Shown piece by piece: positions 7,264 through 16,658 of a stretch of DNA of 37,648 nt. The translations under genes were made by a program, and so were the position numbers. This DNA comes from Hyphomicrobiales bacterium. GTDB lineage: Bacteria > Pseudomonadota > Alphaproteobacteria > Rhizobiales > Rhizobiaceae. The notes beneath the pieces were generated by a model that did no database searches, was not told where the DNA came from, and saw only the letters and a list, made by a program, of their open reading frames with translations. The stretch is taken from NCBI GenBank assembly GCA_021775495.1, contig JAJFHT010000400.1, forward strand, positions 1 to 37,648, in the 5' to 3' direction. Position 1 is the first letter of the stretch. Every line of letters starts with the position of its first letter.

Positions 7264-8211
7264 TTAACGCCGCTGTCCGGAGGCGCTGATACCGACAGCG
7301 GCCAGGATGATCAGCCCGGTGGTCAGATCACGGAAAAACGGATCCGCGTTCAAAATATTGAAGCCGTTATTGATCAGCGCCAGCAGCAGTACCCCGGCGA
7401 CACTCCGCCAGACCGCACCGGATCCACCATAGATGCTGGTACCACCGAGAATGACCGCCGCAATCGCCTGAAGCTCCATACCGATTCCCGCACCCGGTTG
7501 CCCCATCGAGATCCGCGATACCGAGATTGCTGCCGCCAGGCCTGCAGCCATGCCGGCGATGGCAAAGGTCGCGATCTTGATCCGGTTGGTGCGGATACCG
7601 GACAGAATTGCGGCTTCCTCATTGCCGCCAACGGAAAACACCTTGCGGCCAAAGGCTGTGCGGCTGAGGACGAAAGAAAAGAACAGCGCGAAAGCGACCA
7701 TCACGATCACCGCGATGAAGATGCCGCCGATCCGGTCGCGGCCAAGCCAGGTGAATTCGGCGATTCTGACCGGGATCAGCCGGCCATCGGCAATCAGTAT
7801 GGCAACACCCTTGAACACCATGCTGGTGGCAATGGTCGCCAGAAACGAATGGATGTTCAGGCTGGTGATGATGGTTCCATTGATGACGCCGAGTCCGAGC
7901 CCGATAAAAGGTGCGATCGCCAGGCCCAGGAACGGGTCGACATTCAACGCAATCCATGCCGCTGAAACACCCGCAACAGCAAAGATCGAGCCGACCGACA
8001 GATCAAAGCCGCCGCCGATTATCACCAGGGTCATGGCACTTGCCATGATTGCAAGTGGCGCATTCTGGTTAAGAATATTTTGCAGGTTTCTGAATGTCAG
8101 AAAGCTGTCGCTGAGGAAGCTGAGCGCGACGATCAAAACCGCGATCATGATCAGGACGGCATAGGCCTGAAAAAACCGTGCCAGCCGTGCGGACGATAGC
8201 GATTGAGTCAC
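7264..8211 (-). CDS. CUT2 ABC transporter permease (RbsC type)
   Basis: A 315-residue inner-membrane permease of the BPD_transp_2 family with about 8-10 hydrophobic segments. The hallmark stretches are visible: TLVIIGGGFDLSVGSIFAV (near residues 60-78), the cytoplasmic GRKVFSVGGNEEAAILSGI coupling region, and the ILGGTSIYGGSGAVWRSV loop. The GTG start overlaps the stop of the ATPase gene (GTGA), so the two are translationally coupled. It is the last gene of the five-gene leftward operon with binding protein, hydantoinase subunits and ATPase. Family members move pentoses, autoinducer-2 and other small polar ligands; here the hydantoinase genes suggest a cyclic amide or related nitrogen compound, which is inference. 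Confidence 0.93.
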   Translation of the reverse strand: MTQSLSSARLARFFQAYAVLIMIAVLIVALSFLSDSFLTFRNLQNILNQNAPLAIMASAMTLVIIGGGFDLSVGSIFAVAGVSAAWIALNVDPFLGLAIAPFIGLGLGVINGTIITSLNIHSFLATIATSMVFKGVAILIADGRLIPVRIAEFTWLGRDRIGGIFIAVIVMVAFALFFSFVLSRTAFGRKVFSVGGNEEAAILSGIRTNRIKIATFAIAGMAAGLAAAISVSRISMGQPGAGIGMELQAIAAVILGGTSIYGGSGAVWRSVAGVLLLALINNGFNILNADPFFRDLTTGLIILAAVGISASGQRR

Positions 8212-9779
8212 TGAGCGGCGCTCCCCTGTTCGCTGCTGTTCAAATCATCGGGATGAAACAGGTTCCACAGAACCTGCTTTGTCGTGGTTTTATCCGTGTC
8301 GACTTCATCGATCAGCCTGCCTTCATGAACCAGATAGGCCCTGTGCGCGAGACCGAGAACCTCTTCGATCTCTGATGAGATCAGCAGGACAGCAGTGCCT
8401 TTTTCCGCCAGATCGGCAATTGCTTCGTGGATGCGCTGACGTGCGCCGACATCAACACCACGACTTGGTTCGTCAAGAATGACGATCTTCGGGTTACGCA
8501 TCAGCCATTTGCCCAGCAGCGCCTTCTGCTGGTTGCCGCCGGAATAAAACGGTATCTCTCCGTCGACATTGGCCGGCGTGATACCGAAATAGTCGATCTG
8601 TTCCCGCACGCTGCTTTTTTCTGCGCCGGTCTGGATAATCCCGCCCGCAACACTGAAATGGTCCAGGTGCGGCAGGGTCATGTTCGCCCTGACCGGCAAG
8701 CTCATCACCAGGCCCTGTTTGCGCCGATCTTCCGGCACCATGACGATTCCACGGTCGGCAGAGCGTGCCGGTGAGCGTTCGTCATAAGGCCGACCGCCAA
8801 CCTCGACGCTGCCGGCAGTTGCCGAATCCGCGCCAAAAATAGCACGGGCGATTTCCGAGCGACCGCTGCCAACCAACCCGATCAGGCCTACGATTTCACC
8901 GGCGCCAACCGCCAATGAAACATCCGAAACCCCACTGGATGAAGTGAGATTTTCCACCTTGAGGATAACCTCGGTACTATCCGGTTCATGCACGTTTTTG
9001 GGTGGATACGGCGTTTCTGCCCGGTCGCCGCCGAGCATCGCCGAAACCAGCGAACCTTTTGTCTCGTCAGCCGCATCGCCGGTGCGCACCAGTTGGCCGT
9101 CGCGCAAAACGGTGATCCGGTCGCACACTGACAAAATGTCATCAAGGAAATGCGAGACGTAGATGATTGTCTTGCCGGCCTCGCGCAACCGCAACATTGT
9201 CTCATGCAATAGTCCGGCTTCATCTGCCGTGAGCGACGACGTCGGCTCGTCCATGACGATGACCCGGGCATCCTGCGCCAGTGCCCGCATGACCTCGATT
9301 TTCTGTTGATCGGCGATTGAAAGGCCGGAAACGATGGCTGCGGGATCAAGCTGGAAACCGCAGGCTGCCATGACGTCCGCCAGCCGGGCATTCTCAGTCC
9401 CGGCGAGAATGCCGAATCGCCGCTCCTCAATGCCAAGAAAGACATTCTGGGCAACGCTGAGAGCCGGAACCAGCTGCAGTTCCTGGTGCATCATCGCCAC
9501 ACCGCTGGCCAGTGCGACCGGAGGGCTCCAGTTCCTGGCAGGTTCACCGAAAACTTCGATCTCGCCTGTGCTGGCAGAATAATACCCACCAATGATCTTG
9601 CCGAGCGTGGATTTACCCGCGCCGTTCTCACCGATAAGGCCGTGAATCTCGCCGGCAGCAATATCCAGATCAATGCCACCCAGCACTTCGACGCCACCGA
9701 ACGATTTGCCGATCCCCCGCAGTCGGATGCATGGCTCGTTTTCGACGGTTTCTTGTGCCGCGCCCTGCATCTCAGGCAC
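8208..9779 (-). CDS. CUT2 ABC transporter ATP-binding protein (RbsA type)
   Basis: A full-length 523-residue ATPase with two nucleotide-binding halves. The first half has Walker A GENGAGKST, signature LSIADQQ, Walker B VIVMDEPTSSL and H-loop YVSHFLDDI. The second has the degenerate Walker A GLVGSGRSE that is usual in this family, signature YSGGNQQK and Walker B IVILDEPSRGVD. It energises the adjacent permease. The GTG at 9779 is 2 bases after the hydantoinase B stop; ATG 9770 is an alternative, and neither has a clear ribosome site, which suggests translation by coupling to the gene before. Placing hydantoinase genes between the binding protein and the ATPase shows transport and hydrolysis are expressed together. 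Confidence 0.94.
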   Translation of the reverse strand: MPEMQGAAQETVENEPCIRLRGIGKSFGGVEVLGGIDLDIAAGEIHGLIGENGAGKSTLGKIIGGYYSASTGEIEVFGEPARNWSPPVALASGVAMMHQELQLVPALSVAQNVFLGIEERRFGILAGTENARLADVMAACGFQLDPAAIVSGLSIADQQKIEVMRALAQDARVIVMDEPTSSLTADEAGLLHETMLRLREAGKTIIYVSHFLDDILSVCDRITVLRDGQLVRTGDAADETKGSLVSAMLGGDRAETPYPPKNVHEPDSTEVILKVENLTSSSGVSDVSLAVGAGEIVGLIGLVGSGRSEIARAIFGADSATAGSVEVGGRPYDERSPARSADRGIVMVPEDRRKQGLVMSLPVRANMTLPHLDHFSVAGGIIQTGAEKSSVREQIDYFGITPANVDGEIPFYSGGNQQKALLGKWLMRNPKIVILDEPSRGVDVGARQRIHEAIADLAEKGTAVLLISSEIEEVLGLAHRAYLVHEGRLIDEVDTDKTTTKQVLWNLFHPDDLNSSEQGSAAQ

Positions 9780-9781
9780 TG

Positions 9782-11494
9782 TCAGGCAGGTAAACGTGGC
9801 TCTGAGGCTGCTTCGTCAACGGTCAAATCCTCGGTTATCGAAACACCATATTGGTCTCTTGCTGCCTGCTTCGATACCAATCCCTGACGCACATCGGCAA
9901 GCACTTCAGCGAACGGACGCGCTTTTGCGTTGCCAAAACCGCCACCACCGCCGGTCGTTGTCTCGACAATCGTCCCCGCTTCAAATCCGCGCGCCCGCAT
10001 TTTCAACGGGTGCTCTACGGTTCCATCGGCAAGAGTGATCGTGTTCACCGGGCCTTTGCCGTCACTGCCGCCTTTCAGCCCCCATGCTGTGGTCTTTGAC
10101 CTTTCGAACCACAACGCTCCGAAACAATCTTCCAGCAACTTGTAGGTTCTCACCACACCGCAGCCGCCGCGCCAGCGCCCCGGCCCGCCGGAATCCTGGC
10201 GGATCGAGAATTCCTCGATCCGCACCGGGAATTTGGTCTCATAGACTTCGGCGGGAATGTTACGAAAGCCGCCATTGACCAGATTGACCAATGCGCTTTG
10301 CCCATCCGCGCCGACACCACCACCCCACCCCCCAGCGGTGGGCTCGATCGAAATCCATTGTCCACGTTTTTCGTCCATTGAGAAAAACGCCGCAACCATG
10401 GAATCGCCGTAGTGTGCAGCTTTGGCTTTTTCCGGCATGGCCTCGCTCATACACGAGATCATCAGGTCGGCGAGAAGTCCGAGCCCGGTGAAATACCATT
10501 CGCAAGCCGCCGGTTCCTTTGCATTGAGCATGCATTCGTCCGGGATCTTGACCGTCATCGTTTCAAACGATCCGCCGGTGATGGCGCGTTCCGGATTGAT
10601 CATTGTCTTGTAGGCCAGCCGTAACAGAGATCTTGTCTGAACCGCACCGCAATTGATCGATCCAAGCACCGGGCCCGATGTCCCGGCCAGGTCGATGATC
10701 ATGCGTTCGCCGTCGATGGTCAGCGACATCGCGACCTTTACCGGATCACTACCGACGCCGTCATCGTCCAGATAACCTTCGCGGCTGTAGGTACCATCGT
10801 TCAATGCGCCGATGGCCTCACGGTCAAGTCGCCGCGCTTGTTCGAAGATATTGTTGCAAGCATCGCGGTAGGTCTCGATTCCGATCCGGTTGAGCAATTG
10901 TCCCAGCCGTTTCTGCCCGGTGCGGATCGAGGCAATCTGCGCATTCAGATCGCCGATCGACATATCCGGCATACGCGTGTTGCGCTTGAGCAGGTCGTAC
11001 CATTCCTCGATCGGTTCGAACGCTTTGACAATCCGTGTCGGGCCAAGCCGAAGACCCTCGTGATATATTGACGTCGAGCCCATGGTCGAGCCGGGATCAA
11101 TCGCCCCGATATCATTCCAATGTGCGCGCGCGGCGCCAAAACCGACCAATATTCCCTCATGGAAAATCGGCCCTACGGCAGTGACGTCATGCAGATGCGT
11201 TCCCTGCAGATAACTGTCATTGAGGACAAATATGTCCCCTTCGGCCATGTCGTCTCCATAACGCTCCTGGACCAGGTGAACACAGGCATCAATGGCGCCG
11301 ATGAACAGCGGTACGCCGGTGGACTGACCAAGCATGTTGCCCTTTTCATCAAGCAGGGCCACGGCACTGTCACGGCCCTCGTAGATGACGGCGGAGAATG
11401 CCGAGCGCCAAAGCGAAGCGTTCATGTCCTCGGCACAGGAGATAACGAAATTTCTGACCACCTCAGTGGTGATGGGATCAGCCTTGCCGCTCAT
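9782..11494 (-). CDS. Hydantoinase B/oxoprolinase family protein, HyuB-like subunit
   Basis: A 570-residue protein of the hydantoinase_B family, the partner of HyuA in ATP-dependent opening of cyclic amides such as N-methylhydantoin or 5-oxoproline. Seen: the N-terminal DPITTEVVRNFVISCAEDM, GDIFVLNDSYLQGTHLHD (typical NDPY/GTHLxD region), GGWGGGVGADGQSA and the C-terminal FPVRIEEFSIRQDSGGPG and TTGGGGGFG stretches. Length is normal for the family. Its ATG overlaps the HyuA stop (ATGA), matching an obligate two-subunit enzyme. It sits between the binding protein and ATPase of a sugar-type ABC transporter. The true ring substrate is not readable; hydantoin, N-methylhydantoin, oxoproline, acetophenone-carboxylation-like or caprolactam-type reactions are all known in the wider family. 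Confidence 0.93.
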   Translation of the reverse strand: MSGKADPITTEVVRNFVISCAEDMNASLWRSAFSAVIYEGRDSAVALLDEKGNMLGQSTGVPLFIGAIDACVHLVQERYGDDMAEGDIFVLNDSYLQGTHLHDVTAVGPIFHEGILVGFGAARAHWNDIGAIDPGSTMGSTSIYHEGLRLGPTRIVKAFEPIEEWYDLLKRNTRMPDMSIGDLNAQIASIRTGQKRLGQLLNRIGIETYRDACNNIFEQARRLDREAIGALNDGTYSREGYLDDDGVGSDPVKVAMSLTIDGERMIIDLAGTSGPVLGSINCGAVQTRSLLRLAYKTMINPERAITGGSFETMTVKIPDECMLNAKEPAACEWYFTGLGLLADLMISCMSEAMPEKAKAAHYGDSMVAAFFSMDEKRGQWISIEPTAGGWGGGVGADGQSALVNLVNGGFRNIPAEVYETKFPVRIEEFSIRQDSGGPGRWRGGCGVVRTYKLLEDCFGALWFERSKTTAWGLKGGSDGKGPVNTITLADGTVEHPLKMRARGFEAGTIVETTTGGGGGFGNAKARPFAEVLADVRQGLVSKQAARDQYGVSITEDLTVDEAASEPRLPA

Positions 11495-13524
11495 GTTGCA
11501 CTCTCCGTCTTGGTCAGGGACAAATTACCGCCACCGATCACATCAGCCTTCCAGCCCGGCGGGACGAGCGTTGTTGCCGTACTCTCCTCAAGGATTGCCG
11601 GTCCAACCGTCGTCGACCCGACAGACAATCCGATGCGATCGATTATTGCTGTTTCCTGTTCGACACCGCTGAAATACACCTTGCGTGAACGTGGAGCGGC
11701 GCCTTTGCCGACTTCCGGATCAACGCTGTCCGGCCGGTCAAGTCTCCCGATTGCGGAGACACGCAGATTTGCGATTTCCACTCGCGCATCCGGACTGGAA
11801 TGGCCGTATTGCCGATCATAGGCTTCATCAAATGACGAGCGGACCGCCGCCATGTCGATCGGACCTTTCGGGAAGGAAATCGTCAGCACATATTCCTGAC
11901 CGTGATAACGGAAATCGGCACTGCGTTCGAAGTCGATCGCGCTGTCGTCCACTCCTTCATCTGCAAGATGTTCACGCCCCCTGGCTTCCAGCGCAACAAG
12001 CCGGCTTTCCAGGTCCTCCACCTTGAACTGATCCCAGAACCCATAAAGAGTTTCCTTGAAATCGTGCCGGACGTCGGTCTGCAGCATGCCCCATGCCGAG
12101 AATGCCCCGGGGTGAACCGGCACAATGACTTCAGCTATCTCCAGTTCTTCCGCCAGCGCCGCAGCTTGCGCCGGGCCTGCGCCACCGAAAGCCACAAGGG
12201 AAAAGTCGCGTGGATCGATGCCACGACGAATGGTAATCGTCCGGATGGCGTCGGCCATCTTGGCGTTGATGATATCAATGATGCCCTGGGCCATTTCCTG
12301 GGTGCTCATTTTGAATTGCGCGCCCATTTCTCCGACCGCTTTTTCGGCCAGTTTGCGGTCCAGTTGCAACGCGCCGCCGGAAAAATTCGCACCATCCAGC
12401 CGTCCCAGCACAAGGTTGGCGTCACTCACGGTCGGTTCGGTTCCGCCCAGTCCATAACAGGCCGGCCCGGGTTTGGAGCCGGCTGATTGCGGCCCGACAC
12501 GGGCAGCGTCTGCTTCAACCCAGGCAATCGAACCACCGCCAGCACCGATCACGTGAATGTCGACAACTGACATCTGGATCGGCAGTCCTTCCAGTTTGGT
12601 CTCTGTCGATGCAGATGGAAGCCCGTCAACGATCAGGCTCGCATCGAATGATGTACCGCCCATATCAACACAAATCAGGTTCTGGCGACCGGTCATCTCG
12701 GCCAGTGCGCGACCTCCGATGGCGCCGCCAACCGGGCCAGAAAGCAGCGTCTGCAGTGGCATCTGACTGGCCGAGGCGGCTGTCATCACGCCGCCATTTG
12801 ATTCCATTACATGCAGGTCCTGGCCCTTGGGCAGCCTGTCTTTCAGCTGGCCGACCAACGTTTCAAGGTAGCGCCGGACAACTGGTGCGAGGTAACCGTC
12901 CATCACCGTTGTCGAGGTGCGTTCAAACTCCCGCCACTCCGGCGAAATCTCGTGTGAAAGCGCGATCGATACACCCGGAAGACGCTCGCGAAGATAGGCC
13001 GCTGCAGCAAGCTCATGCTCGGGATTGCGGAAGGCAAACAGCAGGCAGATAGCAATTGCCTCGTAACCGTTCTGCTTCGTCGCCTCGACTAGTGCATCAA
13101 GTTCACTGACATCGATCGGCGTTACCACTTCGCCGTCGGCGGCGATCCGTTCTGAAATGGTGAATGTGTCTTCCAGAGCCACAAGCGGTTCGGGTTTGTT
13201 CCAGCGAATGGAAAAAATCTCACCGCGGTCATTGCCCTGGATGGTGTAGATATCGCGGAAATTTTCTGTCGTCAGCAGCGCCATTTTGGCACCGCGCCTT
13301 GTCAGCAAAGCATTCAGGCCAACGGTCGTGCCATGGACAAAAAAATCAATTTGCGCATCTGGTGAAATTGCAGATTGAATGCCCTCAATGACCGCAAGAG
13401 CCGGATCCTCGGGTGTCGACAGGATCTTTGCCGCACCACAGACGCCGGTCTGGCTGTTTTGAAAGACAATATCAGTGAATGTCCCGCCAATGTCAGCGGA
13501 GACTCGGTAATGGGTCGTAGCCAC
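11491..13524 (-). CDS. Hydantoinase A/oxoprolinase family protein, HyuA-like subunit
   Basis: The ATP-binding partner of the HyuB-like subunit. It begins with the actin-like nucleotide motif YRVSADIGGTFTDIV, has a hinge LICVDMGGTSFDASLIVDG, and the conserved FGGAGPAQAAALAEELE followed by VPVHPGAFSAWGML, all diagnostic of the Hydant_A_N and Hydantoinase_A domains. About 677 residues from the GTG at 13524, which has a GGAA nearby; a TTG at 13542 would add six residues and lacks a ribosome site. A strong hairpin separates it from the binding-protein gene upstream, a common way to give the binding protein higher expression. The pair should hydrolyse ATP while opening a cyclic amide in the cytoplasm. 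I did not assign a substrate. Confidence 0.93.
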   Translation of the reverse strand: MATTHYRVSADIGGTFTDIVFQNSQTGVCGAAKILSTPEDPALAVIEGIQSAISPDAQIDFFVHGTTVGLNALLTRRGAKMALLTTENFRDIYTIQGNDRGEIFSIRWNKPEPLVALEDTFTISERIAADGEVVTPIDVSELDALVEATKQNGYEAIAICLLFAFRNPEHELAAAAYLRERLPGVSIALSHEISPEWREFERTSTTVMDGYLAPVVRRYLETLVGQLKDRLPKGQDLHVMESNGGVMTAASASQMPLQTLLSGPVGGAIGGRALAEMTGRQNLICVDMGGTSFDASLIVDGLPSASTETKLEGLPIQMSVVDIHVIGAGGGSIAWVEADAARVGPQSAGSKPGPACYGLGGTEPTVSDANLVLGRLDGANFSGGALQLDRKLAEKAVGEMGAQFKMSTQEMAQGIIDIINAKMADAIRTITIRRGIDPRDFSLVAFGGAGPAQAAALAEELEIAEVIVPVHPGAFSAWGMLQTDVRHDFKETLYGFWDQFKVEDLESRLVALEARGREHLADEGVDDSAIDFERSADFRYHGQEYVLTISFPKGPIDMAAVRSSFDEAYDRQYGHSSPDARVEIANLRVSAIGRLDRPDSVDPEVGKGAAPRSRKVYFSGVEQETAIIDRIGLSVGSTTVGPAILEESTATTLVPPGWKADVIGGGNLSLTKTESAT

Positions 13525-13555
13525 GGTAATGTTTCCGATCAAAGCAGATGAAAAG

Positions 13556-13580
13556 GGCGAAGGCCGTTTTGGCCTTCGCC
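13556..13580 (-). terminator. Intercistronic hairpin between binding protein and hydantoinase A
   Basis: GGCGAAGGCC and GGCCTTCGCC form a perfect 10-bp stem around a 5-base loop, followed on the minus strand by CTTTTC. It lies 14 bases after the binding-protein stop. With only a short T-run it is likely a partial terminator or RNA-protecting hairpin that keeps binding-protein mRNA in excess. Confidence 0.65.
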
Positions 13581-13593
13581 AGCGAAGAGCTGC

Positions 13594-14589
13594 TTACTGC
13601 TCCCACTCACCAACGAAGTTGGGGTCAGCCTTCAGAACCGCCGCATCGATGATCGGAGGTTTCGGGCCGACGATGTCCATATTGATGTATTCTGGAACAT
13701 CCTGACCCTTGATCGACCTGACAACCACGTCGAGCGCGAACCGTCCCATGGATTTCGGGAAATAGGCCAGGGTCGCGTCCCAACGGCCTTCGCGGATCGC
13801 ATCGATAGCGATATTCGCTGCACCACCGCCGGACAGGAAGACATCGGCAACCTTGTAGCCCGCTGATTCAAGAGCGATTTCGACACCGACAAGATGCTGA
13901 TCGGCATTGGACAGAACAACATGCACGTCTGAGTTGGCCTGAAGGATATCGGTCATCGCGGTCAGCGATACGTCCGGGCTGTAACTGCCCTCACCGGTGG
14001 CCACGACCTTGATGTTGTCGTGCTTGTCCAGCACCGAGCGGAACGTCTCGTAACGCAGATTGTCGAACGGGAAAATCAACTGCCCGATCATGATCACCAC
14101 GTTGCAGGGATTGCGATCCTTGCAGACTTCCACGACCTCGCCGGCCTGCTCACGGGCACCATCAGCCGGAGGCGATGCGACCGTCGACGTGATGCCCTTG
14201 ACCTGGCGTTTCAGCGTCGTGAGGTCCGGGCCAATCGGAAACAATGTTGTAACCAGCGGCTTGCCGGCAGCTCCCACCTGTTCGACAGCACCGGCAATAC
14301 CGACCGTGTCGTTTGCAGCCAGGACAAACCCGTCGAATTTGCCGCTGGCGAGAACGTCTTCGATCTGACTGTACTGGTGCGCAGCGTTGAACTGCCCGTC
14401 GTAGATTTCGGTTGTGATACCGCCAATCTGTGCGGCCTTTTCTTCAATCCCGGCATAGATCGCCTGATTGAAGCCGTTCTGCGACGAGGCCGCGAAGAAC
14501 GCAATCTTGAGGTCCTCTGCCTGAACGCTTGCCACTCCCAGCGCAAACACTGCCCCAGCAGCGAGAAGCTTACCTACCGTTTTTAGCAT
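13594..14589 (-). CDS. Periplasmic substrate-binding protein of the hydantoinase-locus ABC transporter
   Basis: A 331-residue secreted binding protein of the sugar-binding Peripla_BP_4 family. MLKTVGKLLAAGAVFALG with cleavage after SVQA near residue 24 forms the signal peptide, followed by DLKIAFFAASSQNGFNQAIYAG, the usual first strand and helix. ASGKFDGFVLAANDTVG is the typical mid-domain strand. The ATG at 14589 is preferred over longer starts because GGGAGAGAG sits just upstream and the signal peptide begins there. It is first in the leftward operon, with the divergent GntR gene across a 172-base gap that contains an inverted repeat. The ligand is unknown; the fold says sugar-like, the neighbours say cyclic amide. 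Confidence 0.92.
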   Translation of the reverse strand: MLKTVGKLLAAGAVFALGVASVQAEDLKIAFFAASSQNGFNQAIYAGIEEKAAQIGGITTEIYDGQFNAAHQYSQIEDVLASGKFDGFVLAANDTVGIAGAVEQVGAAGKPLVTTLFPIGPDLTTLKRQVKGITSTVASPPADGAREQAGEVVEVCKDRNPCNVVIMIGQLIFPFDNLRYETFRSVLDKHDNIKVVATGEGSYSPDVSLTAMTDILQANSDVHVVLSNADQHLVGVEIALESAGYKVADVFLSGGGAANIAIDAIREGRWDATLAYFPKSMGRFALDVVVRSIKGQDVPEYINMDIVGPKPPIIDAAVLKADPNFVGEWEQ

Positions 14590-14653
14590 GATCTCTCTCC
14601 CGATTTGTCCGGATCCACAACCCGGCAAATTTTTATCGACCGGATCAGACTAG

Positions 14654-14673
14654 GCATAATGCAAACATTATGC
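14654..14673. promoter_or_regulatory. 20-bp inverted repeat in the divergent promoter region, probable GntR operator
   Basis: GCATAATG and CATTATGC are perfect 8-base arms around CAAA, midway between the divergent binding-protein and GntR genes. FCD-type GntR regulators bind short palindromes of this size in their own divergent promoters, so it is the best candidate site for the adjacent regulator, controlling both transcription units. Confidence 0.6.
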
Positions 14674-14761
14674 AATAAGTATTTCAAATTCGACGCCACT
14701 TGAACTTCCGGCGCATTTGTGGCTTTGCCCATCACGATGGCGAACGGAAAACGAGGAATCA

Positions 14762-15553
14762 TTGGAAAAACAAAAGACGGACGCAGGAAACGATAGCGGG
14801 ATGGCGCCGGAAGCCGGCACCCGCCCCGGCACGAAACGGCGTGTCAGAGGATCGACGGCGGTCTATCAGGTGCTGCGTGAGGACATTCTGTCTTTGAAAT
14901 GCGAACCCGGCTCGGCGCTCGACGAAGTGGCTCTGGCCGAGCGCTTCAAACTGTCCAGAACACCGGTACGCGAGGCGCTGTTGATGCTGGCCGGTGAGGA
15001 CCTGGTGAGATTCCTGCCGAATCGCAGCACCATTGTCATGCCGCACAATATGAGCAACGCCGACGAATATATGGATACCTTGTTGCTGCTGGCGCGCGCA
15101 CTCACCAGATTGGCCGCCATCGGCCGGACAGAAACAAATCTTCAGGAGATTCGTGACCGGCAATCGGATTACGCGGCGGCACTGAAAACGGGTGGTAACG
15201 AAACCATCATTGCCGCGGATCTGGCATTTCATCGGGCGGTTTCATCGGCAAGCGGCAACCAGTTCATGCACAATTTCTTCAGCCTGGCGCTCGACTACGG
15301 CCGGCGCATGATGCTGCTGCACTACTATCCGCATTTTGACGCCGGCGCGCGGCAATCAAGCCTTTCGGAGCATGACGACATCGTCGATGCGGTCGAAAGG
15401 CAAGATCCGGACGCCGCCGAAAATGCCGCAAGCCGGCATGTCTATTCCGGCCTGAGGGTTATCCAGAAATCACTTGAACCCAAGGTCGGTGCAAGCATTT
15501 CGCTCTCCGGCGCAGCGACTCGTTACAAGGAGGGCCATGCCAATGAGCACTGA
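14762..15553 (+). CDS. GntR-family regulator, FadR/FCD subfamily
   Basis: A 263-residue regulator with an N-terminal winged helix (STAVYQVLREDILSLK, then VALAERFKLSRTPVREALL) and an all-helical FCD ligand domain. The FCD metal-site pattern is present as ADLAFHRAVS, SEHDDIVDAV and ASRHVYSG. The TTG at 14762 has GAGG five bases upstream; ATG 14801 is the alternative and would remove 13 residues of an unconserved tail. Its stop lies inside the start of the M24 peptidase gene, so it is co-transcribed with it. It is divergent from the transporter-hydantoinase operon, with a 20-bp palindrome between, and should repress the locus until its organic-acid-like effector appears. Confidence 0.92.
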   Translation: MEKQKTDAGNDSGMAPEAGTRPGTKRRVRGSTAVYQVLREDILSLKCEPGSALDEVALAERFKLSRTPVREALLMLAGEDLVRFLPNRSTIVMPHNMSNADEYMDTLLLLARALTRLAAIGRTETNLQEIRDRQSDYAAALKTGGNETIIAADLAFHRAVSSASGNQFMHNFFSLALDYGRRMMLLHYYPHFDAGARQSSLSEHDDIVDAVERQDPDAAENAASRHVYSGLRVIQKSLEPKVGASISLSGAATRYKEGHANEH

Positions 15554-16658
15554 TGCTGCAACCAGATCGAAGCGGTTGGAAAAACTGCTCGGGGAAATGA
15601 ACCGCGCCGGCCTTGATGCGGTGGCCCTGGTCCCTGGAGCCAATTTCTATTTTGTCTCAGATGCACATTTTCATCTGATGGAACGTCCTACAGTCCTGTT
15701 CATCCGGTCCAATGGTGACATGCACGCGGTCATCCCGGAACTGGAGAAAACTAAATGGCAAAGCCTGCAGCCGGACGTCGAAACCGTCTACTGGCAGGAC
15801 AGCGATGGTTATGAGGATGCATTTGCGAAAGTCGCGGGCCGCTTTTCCGCCGGGCGCATGGGGGTCGAAGGCCAGACGATGCGGTTCTTCGAATCCGAGA
15901 CCCTGCGCAGCAATTTCGGCAACAGTCTTGTTGTCAACGCCCATGGTGACATCTCGCGCATGCGCCTGCACAAGGACGAAGCTGAAATCAGTTTGATGAA
16001 GCGGGCAATCGACATCAGCCAGGCTGCTCTTGGCGAGACATATGCATCCGTTACAGCTGGAATGACCGAGGCCGAAGTCAGGAAGATTCTCTGCAACAAC
16101 ATGATGGAGCATGGAGCGGAGGGATTTGCATTCGATCCGATCGTGTTGACCGGCGGTGCGTCCGCCGATCCACATGGATCACCCAGTGATCAGCGAATTC
16201 TCAAGAAAGGCGATCCCCTGCTGATTGATTTCGGTGCCGCCTATGGTGGTTACAACGCCGACATCACCCGCACGGTGTTCGTTGAATCGGTGAGCGACGA
16301 ACATCGCGCCATTTATGAGACGGTCCATGCCGCCAACCAGAAGGGCCGTGATGTGGCCCGTGCCGGTCAAAGCTTGCATGATCTCGATACCGAAGTATCG
16401 GGAGTTTTGCGGGCCTCGGATTTTGCCGACCTGATCGTCCACAAGACCGGCCACGGGCTTGGTCTTGACGTGCATGAAGCTCCGCAGGTGATGCAGGGCA
16501 ATATGGATCTCGCCGAACCCGGAATGGTGGTGACCATTGAGCCGGGCCTTTACCGTGCCGGCGACATCGGCGTGCGCATTGAGGACGATGTGCTGATCGA
16601 CGAGGATGGATCCACCTCGCTGACGGATTTCAACCGTGAACTGATGCTTGTCGGTTGA
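15543..16658 (+). CDS. M24-family metallopeptidase (Xaa-Pro aminopeptidase/prolidase-like)
   Basis: A 371-residue enzyme with a Creatinase_N domain (about 1-130) and a C-terminal pita-bread M24 domain. All five metal ligands can be placed: Asp229 and Asp240 in IDFGAAYGGYNADITRT, His304 in KTGHGLGLDVHE, Glu333 in TIEPGLY and Glu347 in VRIEDD. This makes metal-dependent cleavage of an Xaa-Pro or similar amide bond likely and argues against creatinase, which has lost these ligands. ATG 15543 follows AAGGAGG at good spacing; ATG 15537 is two codons earlier. It overlaps the GntR gene by 11 bases and its TGA overlaps the ATG of the GAF gene. In this locus it may cut the linear product made by the hydantoinase; that is inference. 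Confidence 0.93.
   Translation: MSTDAATRSKRLEKLLGEMNRAGLDAVALVPGANFYFVSDAHFHLMERPTVLFIRSNGDMHAVIPELEKTKWQSLQPDVETVYWQDSDGYEDAFAKVAGRFSAGRMGVEGQTMRFFESETLRSNFGNSLVVNAHGDISRMRLHKDEAEISLMKRAIDISQAALGETYASVTAGMTEAEVRKILCNNMMEHGAEGFAFDPIVLTGGASADPHGSPSDQRILKKGDPLLIDFGAAYGGYNADITRTVFVESVSDEHRAIYETVHAANQKGRDVARAGQSLHDLDTEVSGVLRASDFADLIVHKTGHGLGLDVHEAPQVMQGNMDLAEPGMVVTIEPGLYRAGDIGVRIEDDVLIDEDGSTSLTDFNRELMLVG

Noticed and set aside
7021-7965. Long plus-strand frame opposite the BlaI and permease genes
   Set aside because: It crosses two genes and their promoter gap, and its product is a low-complexity charged sequence with no motif.
15543-16658. Reading the M24 enzyme as a creatinase
   Set aside because: Creatinases have lost the metal ligands; all five are intact here, so a metallopeptidase is more likely.
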